A program made the translations under genes and the position numbers. 46,808 nt of DNA from Methylobacterium variabile (GTDB lineage: Bacteria > Pseudomonadota > Alphaproteobacteria > Rhizobiales > Beijerinckiaceae): assembly GCF_001043975.1 (NCBI RefSeq), contig NZ_LABY01000166.1, forward strand, positions 1 to 46,808, given 5' to 3'. The first letter of the stretch is position 1; each line of letters starts with the position of its first letter. The notes beneath the pieces are model-generated. The model did not search any database. It saw nothing but the letters and a program-made list of their open reading frames with translations, and was not told the DNA's origin. Of the stretch, positions 15,869 to 24,385 are shown one piece after another.

Positions 15869-16438
15869 TCAGAACACGCGCGACGAGCCGGTGACGACCC
15901 CCCAGACCTGGAAATCCGCCTCCTCCGGAACGGTGATGTCCGGAAACGCCGGGTTCTCAGCCTTCAGGATCACCTCGTCGCCACGCTTGAGGTAGGTCTT
16001 CATCGTGAAGTCGCCGTTGAGGCACGCGACCACGATGCAGCCCGACCGCGGCCGGCGCGCCTTGTCGACCACGGCGATGTCCCCCGGAAACAGCCCCCGG
16101 CCGGTCATGCTCTCGCCGGCGACGCGCACTAGGAATACAGACGGCGCGCCGATCCCATGCAGCTCGTTGAGATCGAGCGGACGCTCGAGGCTGTCCTCGG
16201 CCGGCGACGGGAACCCGCACGCCACCGAGGCCGTCACCAGGGGCGCGCTCGCTGATGTCCGCACCTCCCCCTTCAGGAAGGCGCCGATCCCGCTCGCAGA
16301 GCCGCCGCGGGCCGCCGCAGCCCGCCTGGCGGCATCCGCGATGTCGACGGGCAGGCGCACCACCTTGGTGGGCTCCGCTCGAGGTCTCCCCGCCCCTTCC
16401 CGTGGACCACCCCAGGACGTCCGCTTGCTCTGCCGCAT
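15869..16438 (-). CDS. umuD: UmuD-like self-cleaving S24 protease subunit
   Basis: This 189-residue protein has the Cys-Gly autocleavage site in ASVACGFPSPAED. The catalytic Ser is in VAGESMTGRGLFPGD and the Lys in GDFTMKTYLK, a complete LexA/UmuD S24 dyad. After RecA-stimulated cleavage it would join UmuC to form pol V. The first 50 residues (WGGPREGAGRPRAEP, then VRLPVDIADAARRAAA) are longer than the E. coli UmuD N-terminus (139 residues in total) and include a basic Gly/Arg-rich patch. This may be DNA-contacting and could let it act as a regulator too. Confidence 0.9.
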   Translation of the reverse strand: MRQSKRTSWGGPREGAGRPRAEPTKVVRLPVDIADAARRAAAARGGSASGIGAFLKGEVRTSASAPLVTASVACGFPSPAEDSLERPLDLNELHGIGAPSVFLVRVAGESMTGRGLFPGDIAVVDKARRPRSGCIVVACLNGDFTMKTYLKRGDEVILKAENPAFPDITVPEEADFQVWGVVTGSSRVF

Positions 16439-16639
16439 CGGGCCAACCCTCCGTCTTGAAATCCGTAACGAATATCAAGCGCACGAGTTGCGCGAACCGT
16501 CGAGAGTCGCGACGTGTCAAGCAAAAATACGCCGCGGAGGGTGTGAATTCAGTGGATAAAGGCGCCAATGCGACGTTGGCCTTACGTGTCGTGGCAGAGG
16601 CCATAGGCCCAGGGTACCGACAAGCAGAAGATGCGTTTT

Positions 16640-17600
16640 GGTCGATCAGACCAGAGCGGTTACATTGCCACAGTCTGCTCGCGCCAGATCGCCCAGCAGC
16701 CAGAGCGTCGACGAAGGCTGGACGTGGCTTGGAACACCAAGCGGCTGCTGCGATCCGTTGACTTTGCCGAATTAGGAGCCGTGCAGCCGGTAATTTAATG
16801 AGTGACAACAGAGCAAGCAGGGATGGCGTAGTGCGAGCGATTGCCTATCGGCCCACTGCCTCCCCACTTTGACGCCGGAATGGCTGCGCACATCATGAGA
16901 GGTGACTTCGGCGATCCATTACTCCATGTACCACGCGGAGTTACGGCGTGCTGCGTCAATCTGCAGGCCGAGGACGGCCGTGATGTGGGCGCGGCGCATC
17001 GTCGAGGAACACCAGGGCCGATAAGCCGCTGTCGCCCAACAGAGCGAGATTCAAACCAAGCAGCCAGCGCGGCGGCTCGTGGGCGAGTTGACGACCGATG
17101 TCGAGCAACGGCCTGTGCCGACATCACTGTTCGCGACAGGCGAACTCGGCTGGAACTCTCGCGGTCAGAAACGGCGGCGCTCAGATAAACCTGCTCAGTG
17201 GATTGAGGTGACCAACCTCAGGCTCATTCAGCGCAGTCCGCTCGCATTGACGAGGTGACCGTCCGAGGAACGAATAGGATCAAGGTAGATCCACAAGGCC
17301 GCGATGCGTTTGCACAGCGGCGCTTGATCGTGTCGTCGAGCGCCAGGACTACATGGCGCGGTGGGCGAACGCAGTAACCAAGGCCAGAGCAGGATAGGGT
17401 GGCCGCTGCGTGTACACCACGCCAAGCGGTTGAGGATGCGATGGACGTTCACGAACCGCCGCTCCTACGTACGGCTCATGAAGGACAGGACACTCGTCAC
17501 CGCGTGGCAATCTGGCGTCAGAATTGCGCCGGCCAGCAGATGCTGAGCATGGGTCCGTTTGATACAGCGGCAGATACTCCCGCGGCGCGTCCGTGCGCAG
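16640..17600 (-). pseudogene. Decayed IS701-like (DDE) transposase
   Basis: Transposase pieces can be read on the minus strand in several frames. In order of the original protein they are HAQHLLAGAILTPDCHAVTS with LSFM (about 17560-17470), NVHRILNRLAWCTRSGHPILL and RIAALWIYLDPIRSSDGHLV with NASGLR (17452-17231), WIAEVTSHDVRSHSGVKVGR with QWADRQSLALRH (about 16910-16820), and AAAWCSKPRPAFVDALAAGR (about 16750). These correspond to successive parts of IS701-like/DDE_5 transposases (WGHAQ-GAILAP, VLNRAVWS, RIAARGIYRDPVRSSHGHFV, the EVTF-VRRHLGVETQRQW region, AWY-KPAPTFSDALA). Frameshifts and stops make it dead. Terminal repeats were not found. It lies just downstream of repB. Confidence 0.75.
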
Positions 17601-17814
17601 TATCTAGAGCGTGCCGTTGAGGATCCGACGGTGATCCTCAGCCGGCCAGCCAATACGCGGCTTCTGCGGCGGCCACAGCGGAGCGAACTACTCCACTGCG
17701 CATCGAGGAGTTCAAAGTGGCTCATCACGCCGACAAAGCCCATAACTCCGTTTTGCAGAGATACCTTGGGTCCGCCGGGAGATCGAGACACCATTCGGCC
17801 GATCCGCCGTTCCC

Positions 17815-18825
17815 TCAGCTTCTGCTCTGTCGATAAGCGGCGAGAAGCTCCGGGAGGCGTTCAGCGAGATAGTCGGCGAACCCCGGCTCTGCCTTCTCGT
17901 CCAATGTCACCCGCATCGCGTTGGAACTCCGCTCGACGCGCGCGAACTTCACCCCCCTGGCATCCTTCACGATCTCGTCCCGGGCCTTCTTGCGCGGCGC
18001 CGACTCGGCGAGGGCGGAGAGGATTAGCGAAAATCGCTCATCTGAGGCCTTGCCGATGAGATCTGGAGAGGAGAGAGCAGTATCGACCCGTTCGGCAGGT
18101 GCCACCTTGATCCGGCTGGCGAGCGTGAGCCAACGGGGACGCCCGACTTTTGGGGCCGGTCCAATCGCAGCGAGCACTGCAGCGGGAATTGCCTCGGCCA
18201 CCGCTAGATAGTTTGCGAGGTCGGGGCGGTGCACGCCCATCGCTTTCAAAATCACATCTCGGGCAACGCCGGCCTGCTCCATATTCCGAGCGAAGTGCGC
18301 GCGCTCGATGTAGCTCAGGTCCTCGCGGGCCAAGTTTTCCGAGCCCTGCGCGACGAGCAATTCGGCGTCGCTCAGGTCCCGCACAACGGCGCGCACAGCC
18401 TTTCCAAGAACCTGTGCGGCACGCGTCCGGCGGCGCCCATAGGCTATCTCATAGTGTCCGCTCTGCCGGGGATGCCGCCGCACGAGGATCGGCGTGTGCT
18501 GGCCTTCCTCGCGGATCTGCTCGACGAAAGCATTGAAGGCGTCATTCGTTGCGTCCGGTACCCGATCGGCAATCGCCGAGGGCAGGCATAGTTCAGGGTC
18601 GAGCTCGACGACCGTGCCGTCCGCGTCTACGGGACCAGGTCGGGAGGCCGCCCACATCGCCGCCATGGAACGCGCCGCAGCCGGGCGCTTCTCTGGAGCG
18701 GGGGAGGGGGCTGTAGCACCTGCTACAGGGGCGTAACCCATTGAACTTTCAGGAGACGCCTGTTGCGGCGTTTCCGTTTGGATGGGCGTGCCCATGATAG
18801 CACTGAGACGCTTCTTCTGGTTCAT
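17815..18825 (-). CDS. repB: RepB-type ParB partition protein
   Basis: This 336-residue ParB-family centromere-binding protein starts at an ATG overlapping the repA stop (ATGA). A Pro/Ala-rich N-terminus is followed by the ParB domain: IREEGQHTPILVRRHP, YEIAYGRRRTRAAQVLG, VRDLSDAELLVAQGSENLAR (the CTPase/clamp region) and DLSYIERAHFARNMEQAGVA. The HTH region has ILKAMGVHRPDLANYL. It acts with RepA to segregate the plasmid. In a normal repABC operon repC would follow, but here a decayed transposase follows. Confidence 0.9.
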   Translation of the reverse strand: MNQKKRLSAIMGTPIQTETPQQASPESSMGYAPVAGATAPSPAPEKRPAAARSMAAMWAASRPGPVDADGTVVELDPELCLPSAIADRVPDATNDAFNAFVEQIREEGQHTPILVRRHPRQSGHYEIAYGRRRTRAAQVLGKAVRAVVRDLSDAELLVAQGSENLAREDLSYIERAHFARNMEQAGVARDVILKAMGVHRPDLANYLAVAEAIPAAVLAAIGPAPKVGRPRWLTLASRIKVAPAERVDTALSSPDLIGKASDERFSLILSALAESAPRKKARDEIVKDARGVKFARVERSSNAMRVTLDEKAEPGFADYLAERLPELLAAYRQSRS

Positions 18826-20051
18826 GCGCGGCCCCAGGTGCGAGCAATAAGACTCTCGATCTCACCGTTGACGGCATCAAGCGCGTCGAGTGCCCGCCGG
18901 TAGGTTGATCCCGTCACTTCGTCTCGTCGTAGGGGGGTCTCGTAAACGGTCTGACCACGCAGGCCGGAATTCGATACGGCTGCTGATTGCAGCATGGCTT
19001 TGGTCAGGACGCGCTCGCCGAACAAGCCGCGCAGCATCGCGACCACTTCCGTCTGCGGCGTATCCTGAGGTTCGAAGCGGGTTACGAGATAGCGGAACCA
19101 GTCGTGGGTCGGAGCTGCGCCTTGCTCCCTCACCGGCTCCATGATCTCATCCATCATCGTGAGAAACTGGCGCATGCTCGAGACGTCGAGCATCTGCGGA
19201 TGAATCGTGATTAGCAGCGCGGTGGCTGCGCAGAGTGCTGCGATGGTCAGGTAGCCGAGGCGCGGCGGGCAGTCGATTACAACGATGTCGTAGCGATCAG
19301 CCACCTCGTTGAGCGCAAGGCCTATGCGCGCGAAGAACGGCGGCTCGGGATCGTTCGTCTTCCGTCGTGCCGAATGCATCGGCGCCTCAAACTCGAAAAC
19401 CTCTAGCTCAAGATCGGCTGCTACGAGATCAAGGCCGGTGAAATAGGTCTGCCGAATCACGTCGCCGAGTGTGCGTCGCTCCTCACCGTAACGGATCGCG
19501 TCATAAATGGTGGGGTAGGGCTCCCGTTCGTTCTCGGGTCGGACGCCTAGCAAGGTCGAGAGGCTGGCCTGCGGGTCGAGATCAATTGCAAGCACACGGT
19601 ATCCACGCAGGACCAATGATTGGGCTAAATGCGCGGACGTTGTCGTCTTGCCGGAGCCGCCCTTGAAATTCACGCAAGCGATGACCTGCAGGTGCTCGCC
19701 TTTCGCAGGATCACGATGGGGCAGATAGCGCCGTCCGACCCGATCGATCTCACCAAGGTGGGCGCGCAATGCGTGGATGTCGGCCAGCGTGAACAGGCGA
19801 CGGCCGCCTGGTGCAATCTCCGGTTCCGAGACGAGGAGGTCTGGTGAAAGCTGCCGGATGCGGCTGTCGCTCACCCCAAGGATGCGGGACACCTCGCCTG
19901 AGGTAAAGCGACGCAAAGTCTTCTTCTCCGATGGGGAGAAGACAACTGACGCGATCTCGCGCAGCTTCGCTCCGAGAATGCGAGCATCATGGCCCGCCGT
20001 CTGATTCGGCTCAGGCCCCCGCGGCCCGTTCGGCTGGACGTGCTGATTCAT
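18822..20051 (-). CDS. repA: RepA-type ParA partition ATPase
   Basis: This is a Walker-type ATPase of about 409 residues. An N-terminal DNA-binding region (RRFTSGEVSRILGVSDSRIR) is followed by deviant Walker A CVNFKGGSGKTTTSAH. Then come LAIDLDPQASLSTLLG, VVIDCPPRLGYLTIAALCAA and the C-terminal ParA motifs. The first-choice start is the ATG at 20051; a GTG six codons upstream (20069) is also possible but touches the palindrome at 20069-20099. Proteins of this class both move plasmid copies and repress their own operon. The match to the RepA of repABC plasmids is strong. Confidence 0.92.
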   Translation of the reverse strand: MNQHVQPNGPRGPEPNQTAGHDARILGAKLREIASVVFSPSEKKTLRRFTSGEVSRILGVSDSRIRQLSPDLLVSEPEIAPGGRRLFTLADIHALRAHLGEIDRVGRRYLPHRDPAKGEHLQVIACVNFKGGSGKTTTSAHLAQSLVLRGYRVLAIDLDPQASLSTLLGVRPENEREPYPTIYDAIRYGEERRTLGDVIRQTYFTGLDLVAADLELEVFEFEAPMHSARRKTNDPEPPFFARIGLALNEVADRYDIVVIDCPPRLGYLTIAALCAATALLITIHPQMLDVSSMRQFLTMMDEIMEPVREQGAAPTHDWFRYLVTRFEPQDTPQTEVVAMLRGLFGERVLTKAMLQSAAVSNSGLRGQTVYETPLRRDEVTGSTYRRALDALDAVNGEIESLIARTWGRA

Positions 20052-20068
20052 AGCCCACGACTCATTCA

Positions 20069-20099
20069 CGGTGAAACGGTGGAATCAACCGTATCACCG
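20069..20099. promoter_or_regulatory. 31-bp nested palindrome at the repA start
   Basis: CGGTGA-A-ACGGT on the left mirrors ACCGT-A-TCACCG on the right around a short core. Twenty-six of 31 positions agree with the reverse complement, and only two symmetric pairs plus the centre differ. It sits directly upstream of repA, so it is a good candidate for the RepA/RepB operator or a parS-like centromere. No second full copy was noticed in the window. Confidence 0.6.
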
Positions 20100-21549
20100 C
20101 TAACGACGAATGAGGATCAATGCTGTGTGAAAGGTCGGGCTTCACGCAAGCCTCGCACAAGCTTTGCGGATCGCCACCCGGACAGCACCTTTGAGGATCA
20201 CAGGATGCAAGTCCGCCCATTCCGGCCGACCGGGGTGGCGCTCCGCGCCGCGATTCTCGCTGCATGTCGATCAGAGGGATCCGGCATCGAGAGATACCCT
20301 GCTAGCTCACCCGCCACGAGGCGTCTGCCCGCATCCTCGATCACCGGGCACTTAGGGTGATCGTAGAGTGATCGATCCCCATGCCCATTTACAGGAGCGC
20401 CACTCGGTGTTGCCGCAGCGCGGAGCGTGGCGAAGGTACCAGCAAATAGCCTGAACAATCAGGGTCGCCTCGAACTGCTGGATCGGGGAGCCATCGCTGG
20501 TTTGCAACTTCCAGCCTGAAGGCGAAGGCACTGAGGATTATACCCTGGTTCTGGAGGGAGGTGGCAAGGTCGGCAGGTACGGCCACGGCCAGCGAACGCG
20601 GGACGCTGCGCGTTTGCGACACGACCGTTCCCGATCAGTCGTGAGTGATGGTGGCCCCAGTCGATGGCCAGTGGGTTTGGCATCTCTTTCCGATGGTAGC
20701 CCTGATGGTATCGTCGATCGGGAACGCCGCATCCTCAGCGAAGGATGCGGTTACGGCGAAGGCGGCTGCCTTCGATTGCCACTCGTGACAGGTCGGCTGG
20801 ATAATTGTTGGCGTCACCGGATCAGCAACGGGCGATCCGGCCGATAATCTATTTGCTACGGAATGGCGTGAGGGACTGGTTGATGGCCACTCTGCCGCCG
20901 GATACGGCCATTCTCCAGCGTCTATGAGGTCTCGAAACACTCGTGAGGTGGTTCGCTCAGCCTTGTAGCTTCCAAGCCCTCAAACGTCGCCCATGCCCAT
21001 TCAGAGCATCTAACGGCCGTCCCTGCTGATGTTCTTCCTAGAACTAAACCTGCATAGGCAGTGTCGTCGGAGTCGGGACCATGGCTCGGCCCAATGGACA
21101 TATCCGCGGGGCTGAATCACACTCAATTCTGCCGGCAATCCCGGGGACCTACCGGATGCATACTTACGCCGACTCAGGGCAGTGGATCTGTCAGCACGCG
21201 GCTGGAGCCTCGTTCCGTTACGCATTGAAGCGGGTATGCGCTCCCTGACGTTTATCCGGATCAGAACCGGCTGTTTGCCGCGAAGAGCATATCCTTACGA
21301 GCCATCACCATCTTGCAGGTAGCCCCCGATCGCGTGGCCCCTGCTGATGAAGGCTTAGTTTGATGACGATCCGTCTTATCGAGGATGGCATGGAGACGGC
21401 TCGGTCATGCCGAATGCCTCAATCGTTTCCGCTTCTCCCCGGTATCCCCGCTTTCCCTCCGTTTAGAACGTTATAAATAAGTTAGAAGGTTAAGGGCTTT
21501 GGGCAGCGGGATTCCTCGCCGTCTATCAACAACTTGTCCCCAGTCAGGT
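20100..21549. other. Gene-poor stretch between repA and the iterons
   Basis: Only short overlapping frames with no recognisable motif are found. A minus-strand frame at 20635-20940 contains FPIDDTIRATIGKRC, which is faintly like the first catalytic block of DDE transposases, and the following 300 bases could be transposase debris. This is not firm. Around 21465-21495 the sequence is AT-rich (TTTAGAACGTTATAAATAAG), as expected beside an iteron origin. Confidence 0.4.
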
Positions 21550-21777
21550 GTTCCTGAAAAGACGTGGATTCGTTCCGGATCGGACGTGAGTCGCGTTCTC
21601 GAAAAGCCGCGTATCCATTCCCGATAAGGCGACGCCGTTCCCAAAGAGCCGAACAGGGAGTGACCTCTATGGTCGCGTTCCCGAAAAGCCGATTCACCAG
21701 CAAGGAATCACCCTGGTCAGAGGGCTTTCCACTCGGCGCGAGGGCGATTTCAGCGCTGTCCCTCGTTTTTCGGGAAC
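21550..21777 (+). repeat. Iteron-like repeats, candidate oriV of the RPA replicon
   Basis: Near-copies of GTTCCCGAAAAGCCG start at 21550 (GTTCCTGAAAAGACG), 21595 (GTTCTCGAAAAGCCG), 21617 (ATTCCCGATAAGGCG), 21637 (GTTCCCAAAGAGCCG) and 21677 (exact). A weaker one starts at 21572 (GTTCCGGATCGGACG), and an inverted copy (GTTCCCGAAAAACGA) occupies 21763-21777, just past the end of the initiator gene. Start-to-start distances of about 22, 23, 22, 20 and 40 bp put the copies on one helix face. An AT-rich tract lies close by at 21465-21495. This is the usual anatomy of an iteron origin bound by a plasmid initiator. Confidence 0.7.
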
Positions 21778-21779
21778 GC

Positions 21780-22856
21780 TCAGTCGCTGGCTCGAACGAA
21801 GCGCTCGGCGAACCCCAAGAACGCCTTCTCATAGTGGCCGGGCTCGCGGTTTGGGTCGTCCTCGATCCACGCGTCGAACTCGGCTTTCACGCCCCATACA
21901 TCCCAACCAGGATGCGCCTTCTTGAACGCACTCACGGTCTCGTCGGTCAGTTGCCGGAACAGTGGGATATCAGGGACAGCCGATGTCTTGCGACGCCGAG
22001 TTGCCTTCGGCTTTTCAGGAACAGGCGCATAGTCCGCGAGCTCGCGTCGCATCATGCGCAGGTGCGGCTCGGCGCGCCCTTTTTCCTCAAGGCGCAACGC
22101 GAAGCCCGGCAAGGCATCCTCGCGTGCGATTTTCGCCACCTCGAACTTGAAGCGGCGATAAGTGCCTTCGGCTCCCGATTTCTCAAACAACGTCGGTAGG
22201 CTGATCGCAAACCCGTCAGAGCCAGCACCACCAGCATGTTTGCGGGCGACACGATAGAGCCAGCGCTCGCGCCCGCCAGTGATGTCGAAATAGGCTGCGT
22301 CGATGGCTAGCACCCCGCCATCCATAAGTACACCTTCGTAGAACCAGTCGGACAGTACGATCGACATTCCCCGGCTTGACTGCGACTTTTCGTCCACGAT
22401 ATCGGTGATGTCGCTAATCCAACTAAATTCCCTGTCCTTACGAGTGCGAGGGTTGGCTCTGATGTTGGTGATGACGCGCGTCGAGCCGAGACGAGACAGC
22501 GCCTCCTTCAGTCGCTTGTACTGATCGCCGCCTGTCTTGCGGCCGATAGCCTTCAGCAGCTCGTAAGGCATGAAGTCGAGCTTGCGGGGGATGTCGTTCA
22601 CCCCGCGGCGGCGCATCTCGATCAGCTGTGACGCCGCCCATATCAGGATGTCGGCGTCCCAGATCGTCGCCATGCCGACCTCGGGCACGGCGAGGACGCG
22701 CACATGCACCTGGCCATCCGGCGAGGTGTATTCGATAGGCTTGACGCGCTTCTGTTTAGAAATCGAGAAAAACGGCCGCTCCATCGTCTCCCGTTGGTCT
22801 TTGAATGTGACGAACGGGACGACCAGGTCGAGATCGTTGCTGCGTTTCGGGCTCAT
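21780..22856 (-). CDS. RPA-family plasmid replication initiator
   Basis: This 358-residue protein starts at the ATG giving MSPKRSNDLDLVV; longer in-frame sequence to 23000 lacks initiator character. Recognisable features are DQRETMERPFFSISKQKR, KPIEY, ATIWDADILIWAASQL, RKLDFMPYELLKAIGR, YKRLKEALSRLGSTRVITN and RERWLYRVARKHAGG. These are typical of replication initiator protein A of alphaproteobacterial plasmids, with a winged-helix N-half. The C-terminal part (TVSAFKKAHPGWDVWGVKAE) is a helical add-on. Iterons lie right behind its stop. It is independent of RepC and would give a second replication system. Confidence 0.88.
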   Translation of the reverse strand: MSPKRSNDLDLVVPFVTFKDQRETMERPFFSISKQKRVKPIEYTSPDGQVHVRVLAVPEVGMATIWDADILIWAASQLIEMRRRGVNDIPRKLDFMPYELLKAIGRKTGGDQYKRLKEALSRLGSTRVITNIRANPRTRKDREFSWISDITDIVDEKSQSSRGMSIVLSDWFYEGVLMDGGVLAIDAAYFDITGGRERWLYRVARKHAGGAGSDGFAISLPTLFEKSGAEGTYRRFKFEVAKIAREDALPGFALRLEEKGRAEPHLRMMRRELADYAPVPEKPKATRRRKTSAVPDIPLFRQLTDETVSAFKKAHPGWDVWGVKAEFDAWIEDDPNREPGHYEKAFLGFAERFVRASD

Positions 22857-23516
22857 GGCTGGCCCTCTTTCGAAATCGCACTGAGCGATAGGCCGCGTTT
22901 GGCGAAGAGTTCGTTCATAGCCGTCGCTACGAGCGCTTGGACCATTGACTCCGCACCAATCGCAAACCCTTCCAGCTGTCGAGAAGCAGCCTTCGGGCAA
23001 TGGGAGGAGGGGACCATCTACGGGTCGGCCCGAACCAGGTCGGGCGCGGGGGTGCTTATCATAGGACGGCTCATGGGTGTAGGCCGTGCATTGTCACCTC
23101 CGTACGTTGCGAAACTCCTACCGGCGTGTTTCGCTGCCTCCCTACTCGTCTACCATTCCAGCGTAATGGGGAAGCTAGTCAGCGGGTCCGGTACACGGCG
23201 CGCCGGAGCAATCACGAGAAGCCCGCGCGCCCGGTGTTGATAGAGAGGCCCCTGCGTATCAAGAGGCCCTACCTGACCGTCTTACCCGCCCTGCTACAGC
23301 CACCGACAGATGATCGCCTCGGTCATCTCCGGCCTAGCCGACAAGTCGCCGACCCCTGGTATCGGGAGGCACCGGCTGACATTCGCATGCGGGGGATGCT
23401 TGAGCGCGAGATCCCGGACCGGGAACATCGCCAGCAGCTGAAGGCCTGGGTGTGTATATTGGCCGGAACCGCGTCGGTTGAGTATTATATTTTACGGGTA
23501 TGGTAGGTGGAGATCT
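22857..23516. other. Intergenic stretch upstream of the initiator
   Basis: No convincing gene is present. A 168-codon plus-strand frame (23000-23506) has no recognised motif, and its first part overlaps the opposite-strand leader. The promoter of the RPA initiator should lie at about 22860-22960 reading leftward. The sequence turns AT-rich at 23480-23520, next to the end of tacT. Confidence 0.35.
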
Positions 23517-24023
23517 TTAGGTATCAAGTAGGGCGAGGCCGGTTGCGACCGGCAGGAACAGCCGCATCGGCTGCTCGAGCAGCGGCATGAAGCCGAATGC
23601 CGCGTAGAAGCCGGCGGCCTTCTCGTCGATCGCGTCGGCGAAGATGGCGTGGCTTCCAATCGGCGCGGTGGCGACAGTGCGGATCGCATCGAACAGCAGC
23701 GCCTCGCCCAGGCCTGAGCCGCGGAAGGCCTCGTCGCGGCCCATCCAGCCGATCAGGACCGCCGGCACCGTCGGATAGCGCGGCAGCTTCTTCGCGAGCG
23801 CGTCCGGCACGTCCTTAAGCGGCACGTTGCTCGAGGACAGGGTGTAGAAGCCGGCCACCCGGCCGGTCGCAACCTCGCGCGCCACGAAGCAGGTGGCGTA
23901 TTTGCGCTTCACGTCCTGGGAGACGGACTGCCGGAAGTAGGCATCGACCCTCTCATGGCCGCAGGTGAAGCCTGTCCGGTCATGATCTTTGGACAGGGGC
24001 TCGATGACGAAGGGGTGTGTCAC
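23517..24023 (-). CDS. tacT: TacT-like GNAT acetyltransferase toxin
   Basis: This 168-residue GNAT-fold protein starts at GTG overlapping the stop of the antitoxin gene (GTGA). Features are PLSKDHDRTGFTCGHERVDA at the N-terminus, FYTLSSSNVPL, and the acetyl-CoA loop region VLIGWMGRDEAFRGSGLGEA. A C-terminal Tyr follows in AAGFYAAFGFMPL. TacT/AtaT toxins acetylate the amino group of aminoacyl-tRNA and stop translation. Pairing with a DUF1778 gene is the standard arrangement, so the assignment is strong even without a search. Confidence 0.9.
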   Translation of the reverse strand: MTHPFVIEPLSKDHDRTGFTCGHERVDAYFRQSVSQDVKRKYATCFVAREVATGRVAGFYTLSSSNVPLKDVPDALAKKLPRYPTVPAVLIGWMGRDEAFRGSGLGEALLFDAIRTVATAPIGSHAIFADAIDEKAAGFYAAFGFMPLLEQPMRLFLPVATGLALLDT

Positions 24024-24307
24024 CGTGGCTGGATCAGAGCAGCGTGGCGCTTGGCAGCGCGCTTCAGCCGGTCGTTGGGCTTGGGCGGATCGATCAGGGC
24101 TTCCGCGAAACGCACCTGGTCGGCTTGCGCCATCCGCAGGATCTCGGCCTCCTCGACCACGCGCCTGGCGTCCTCGCCGGCGGTGGCCATGACGAAGCCG
24201 GTCAGCGTCATGCCGCGCAGCTCGGCTGCGCGCAGCATCGTGTCATAGACCTGCACCGGGATACGCGCCTCCAGCCGTGCGGTCTCAGGGTCCTTTCTCG
24301 GTCGCAT
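24020..24307 (-). CDS. tacA: TacA-like DUF1778 ribbon-helix-helix antitoxin
   Basis: This is a 95-residue antitoxin. The N-terminal ribbon-helix-helix is ARLEARIPVQVYDTMLRAAE followed by LRGMTLTGFV. The C-terminal tail (QVRFAEALIDPPKPNDRLKR) has the FAEAL-PP-PN motif by which this family wraps and blocks the GNAT toxin. An AAGGA ribosome site precedes the ATG. The RHH domain would bind the promoter and repress the pair. Confidence 0.9.
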   Translation of the reverse strand: MRPRKDPETARLEARIPVQVYDTMLRAAELRGMTLTGFVMATAGEDARRVVEEAEILRMAQADQVRFAEALIDPPKPNDRLKRAAKRHAALIQPR

Positions 24308-24333
24308 ACGTCACCATCCTTACCTACATTGTA

Positions 24334-24346
24334 CGGCAAAATGCCG
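24334..24346. promoter_or_regulatory. Candidate tacAT operator
   Basis: CGGCA-AAA-TGCCG, about 27 bases before the antitoxin start, is a perfect short palindrome in the position where an RHH antitoxin normally binds. It lies only about 20 bases from the end of the MITE copy. Confidence 0.4.
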
Positions 24347-24385
24347 GAACATGCAAAAAATGATTGTGTATCGGCACCGAAGCGG

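Noticed and set aside
14564..16132. 522-codon plus-strand frame opposite umuC
   Set aside because: umuC on the minus strand carries all catalytic motifs, and this frame is Arg/Pro/His-rich noise.
16439..16600. LexA box upstream of umuDC
   Set aside because: Looked for GTTC-N7-GTTC and its complement. None was found, so SOS control is not claimed from sequence.
20635..20940. Possible transposase relic (FPIDDTIRATIGKRC)
   Set aside because: A single short DDT-like motif is not enough. The neighbouring frames do not give a second catalytic block, so it is mentioned only in the gap entry.
23000..23506. 168-codon plus-strand frame between the initiator and tacT
   Set aside because: No motif or clear ribosome site, and mixed composition. 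Probably chance, although a decayed gene cannot be excluded.
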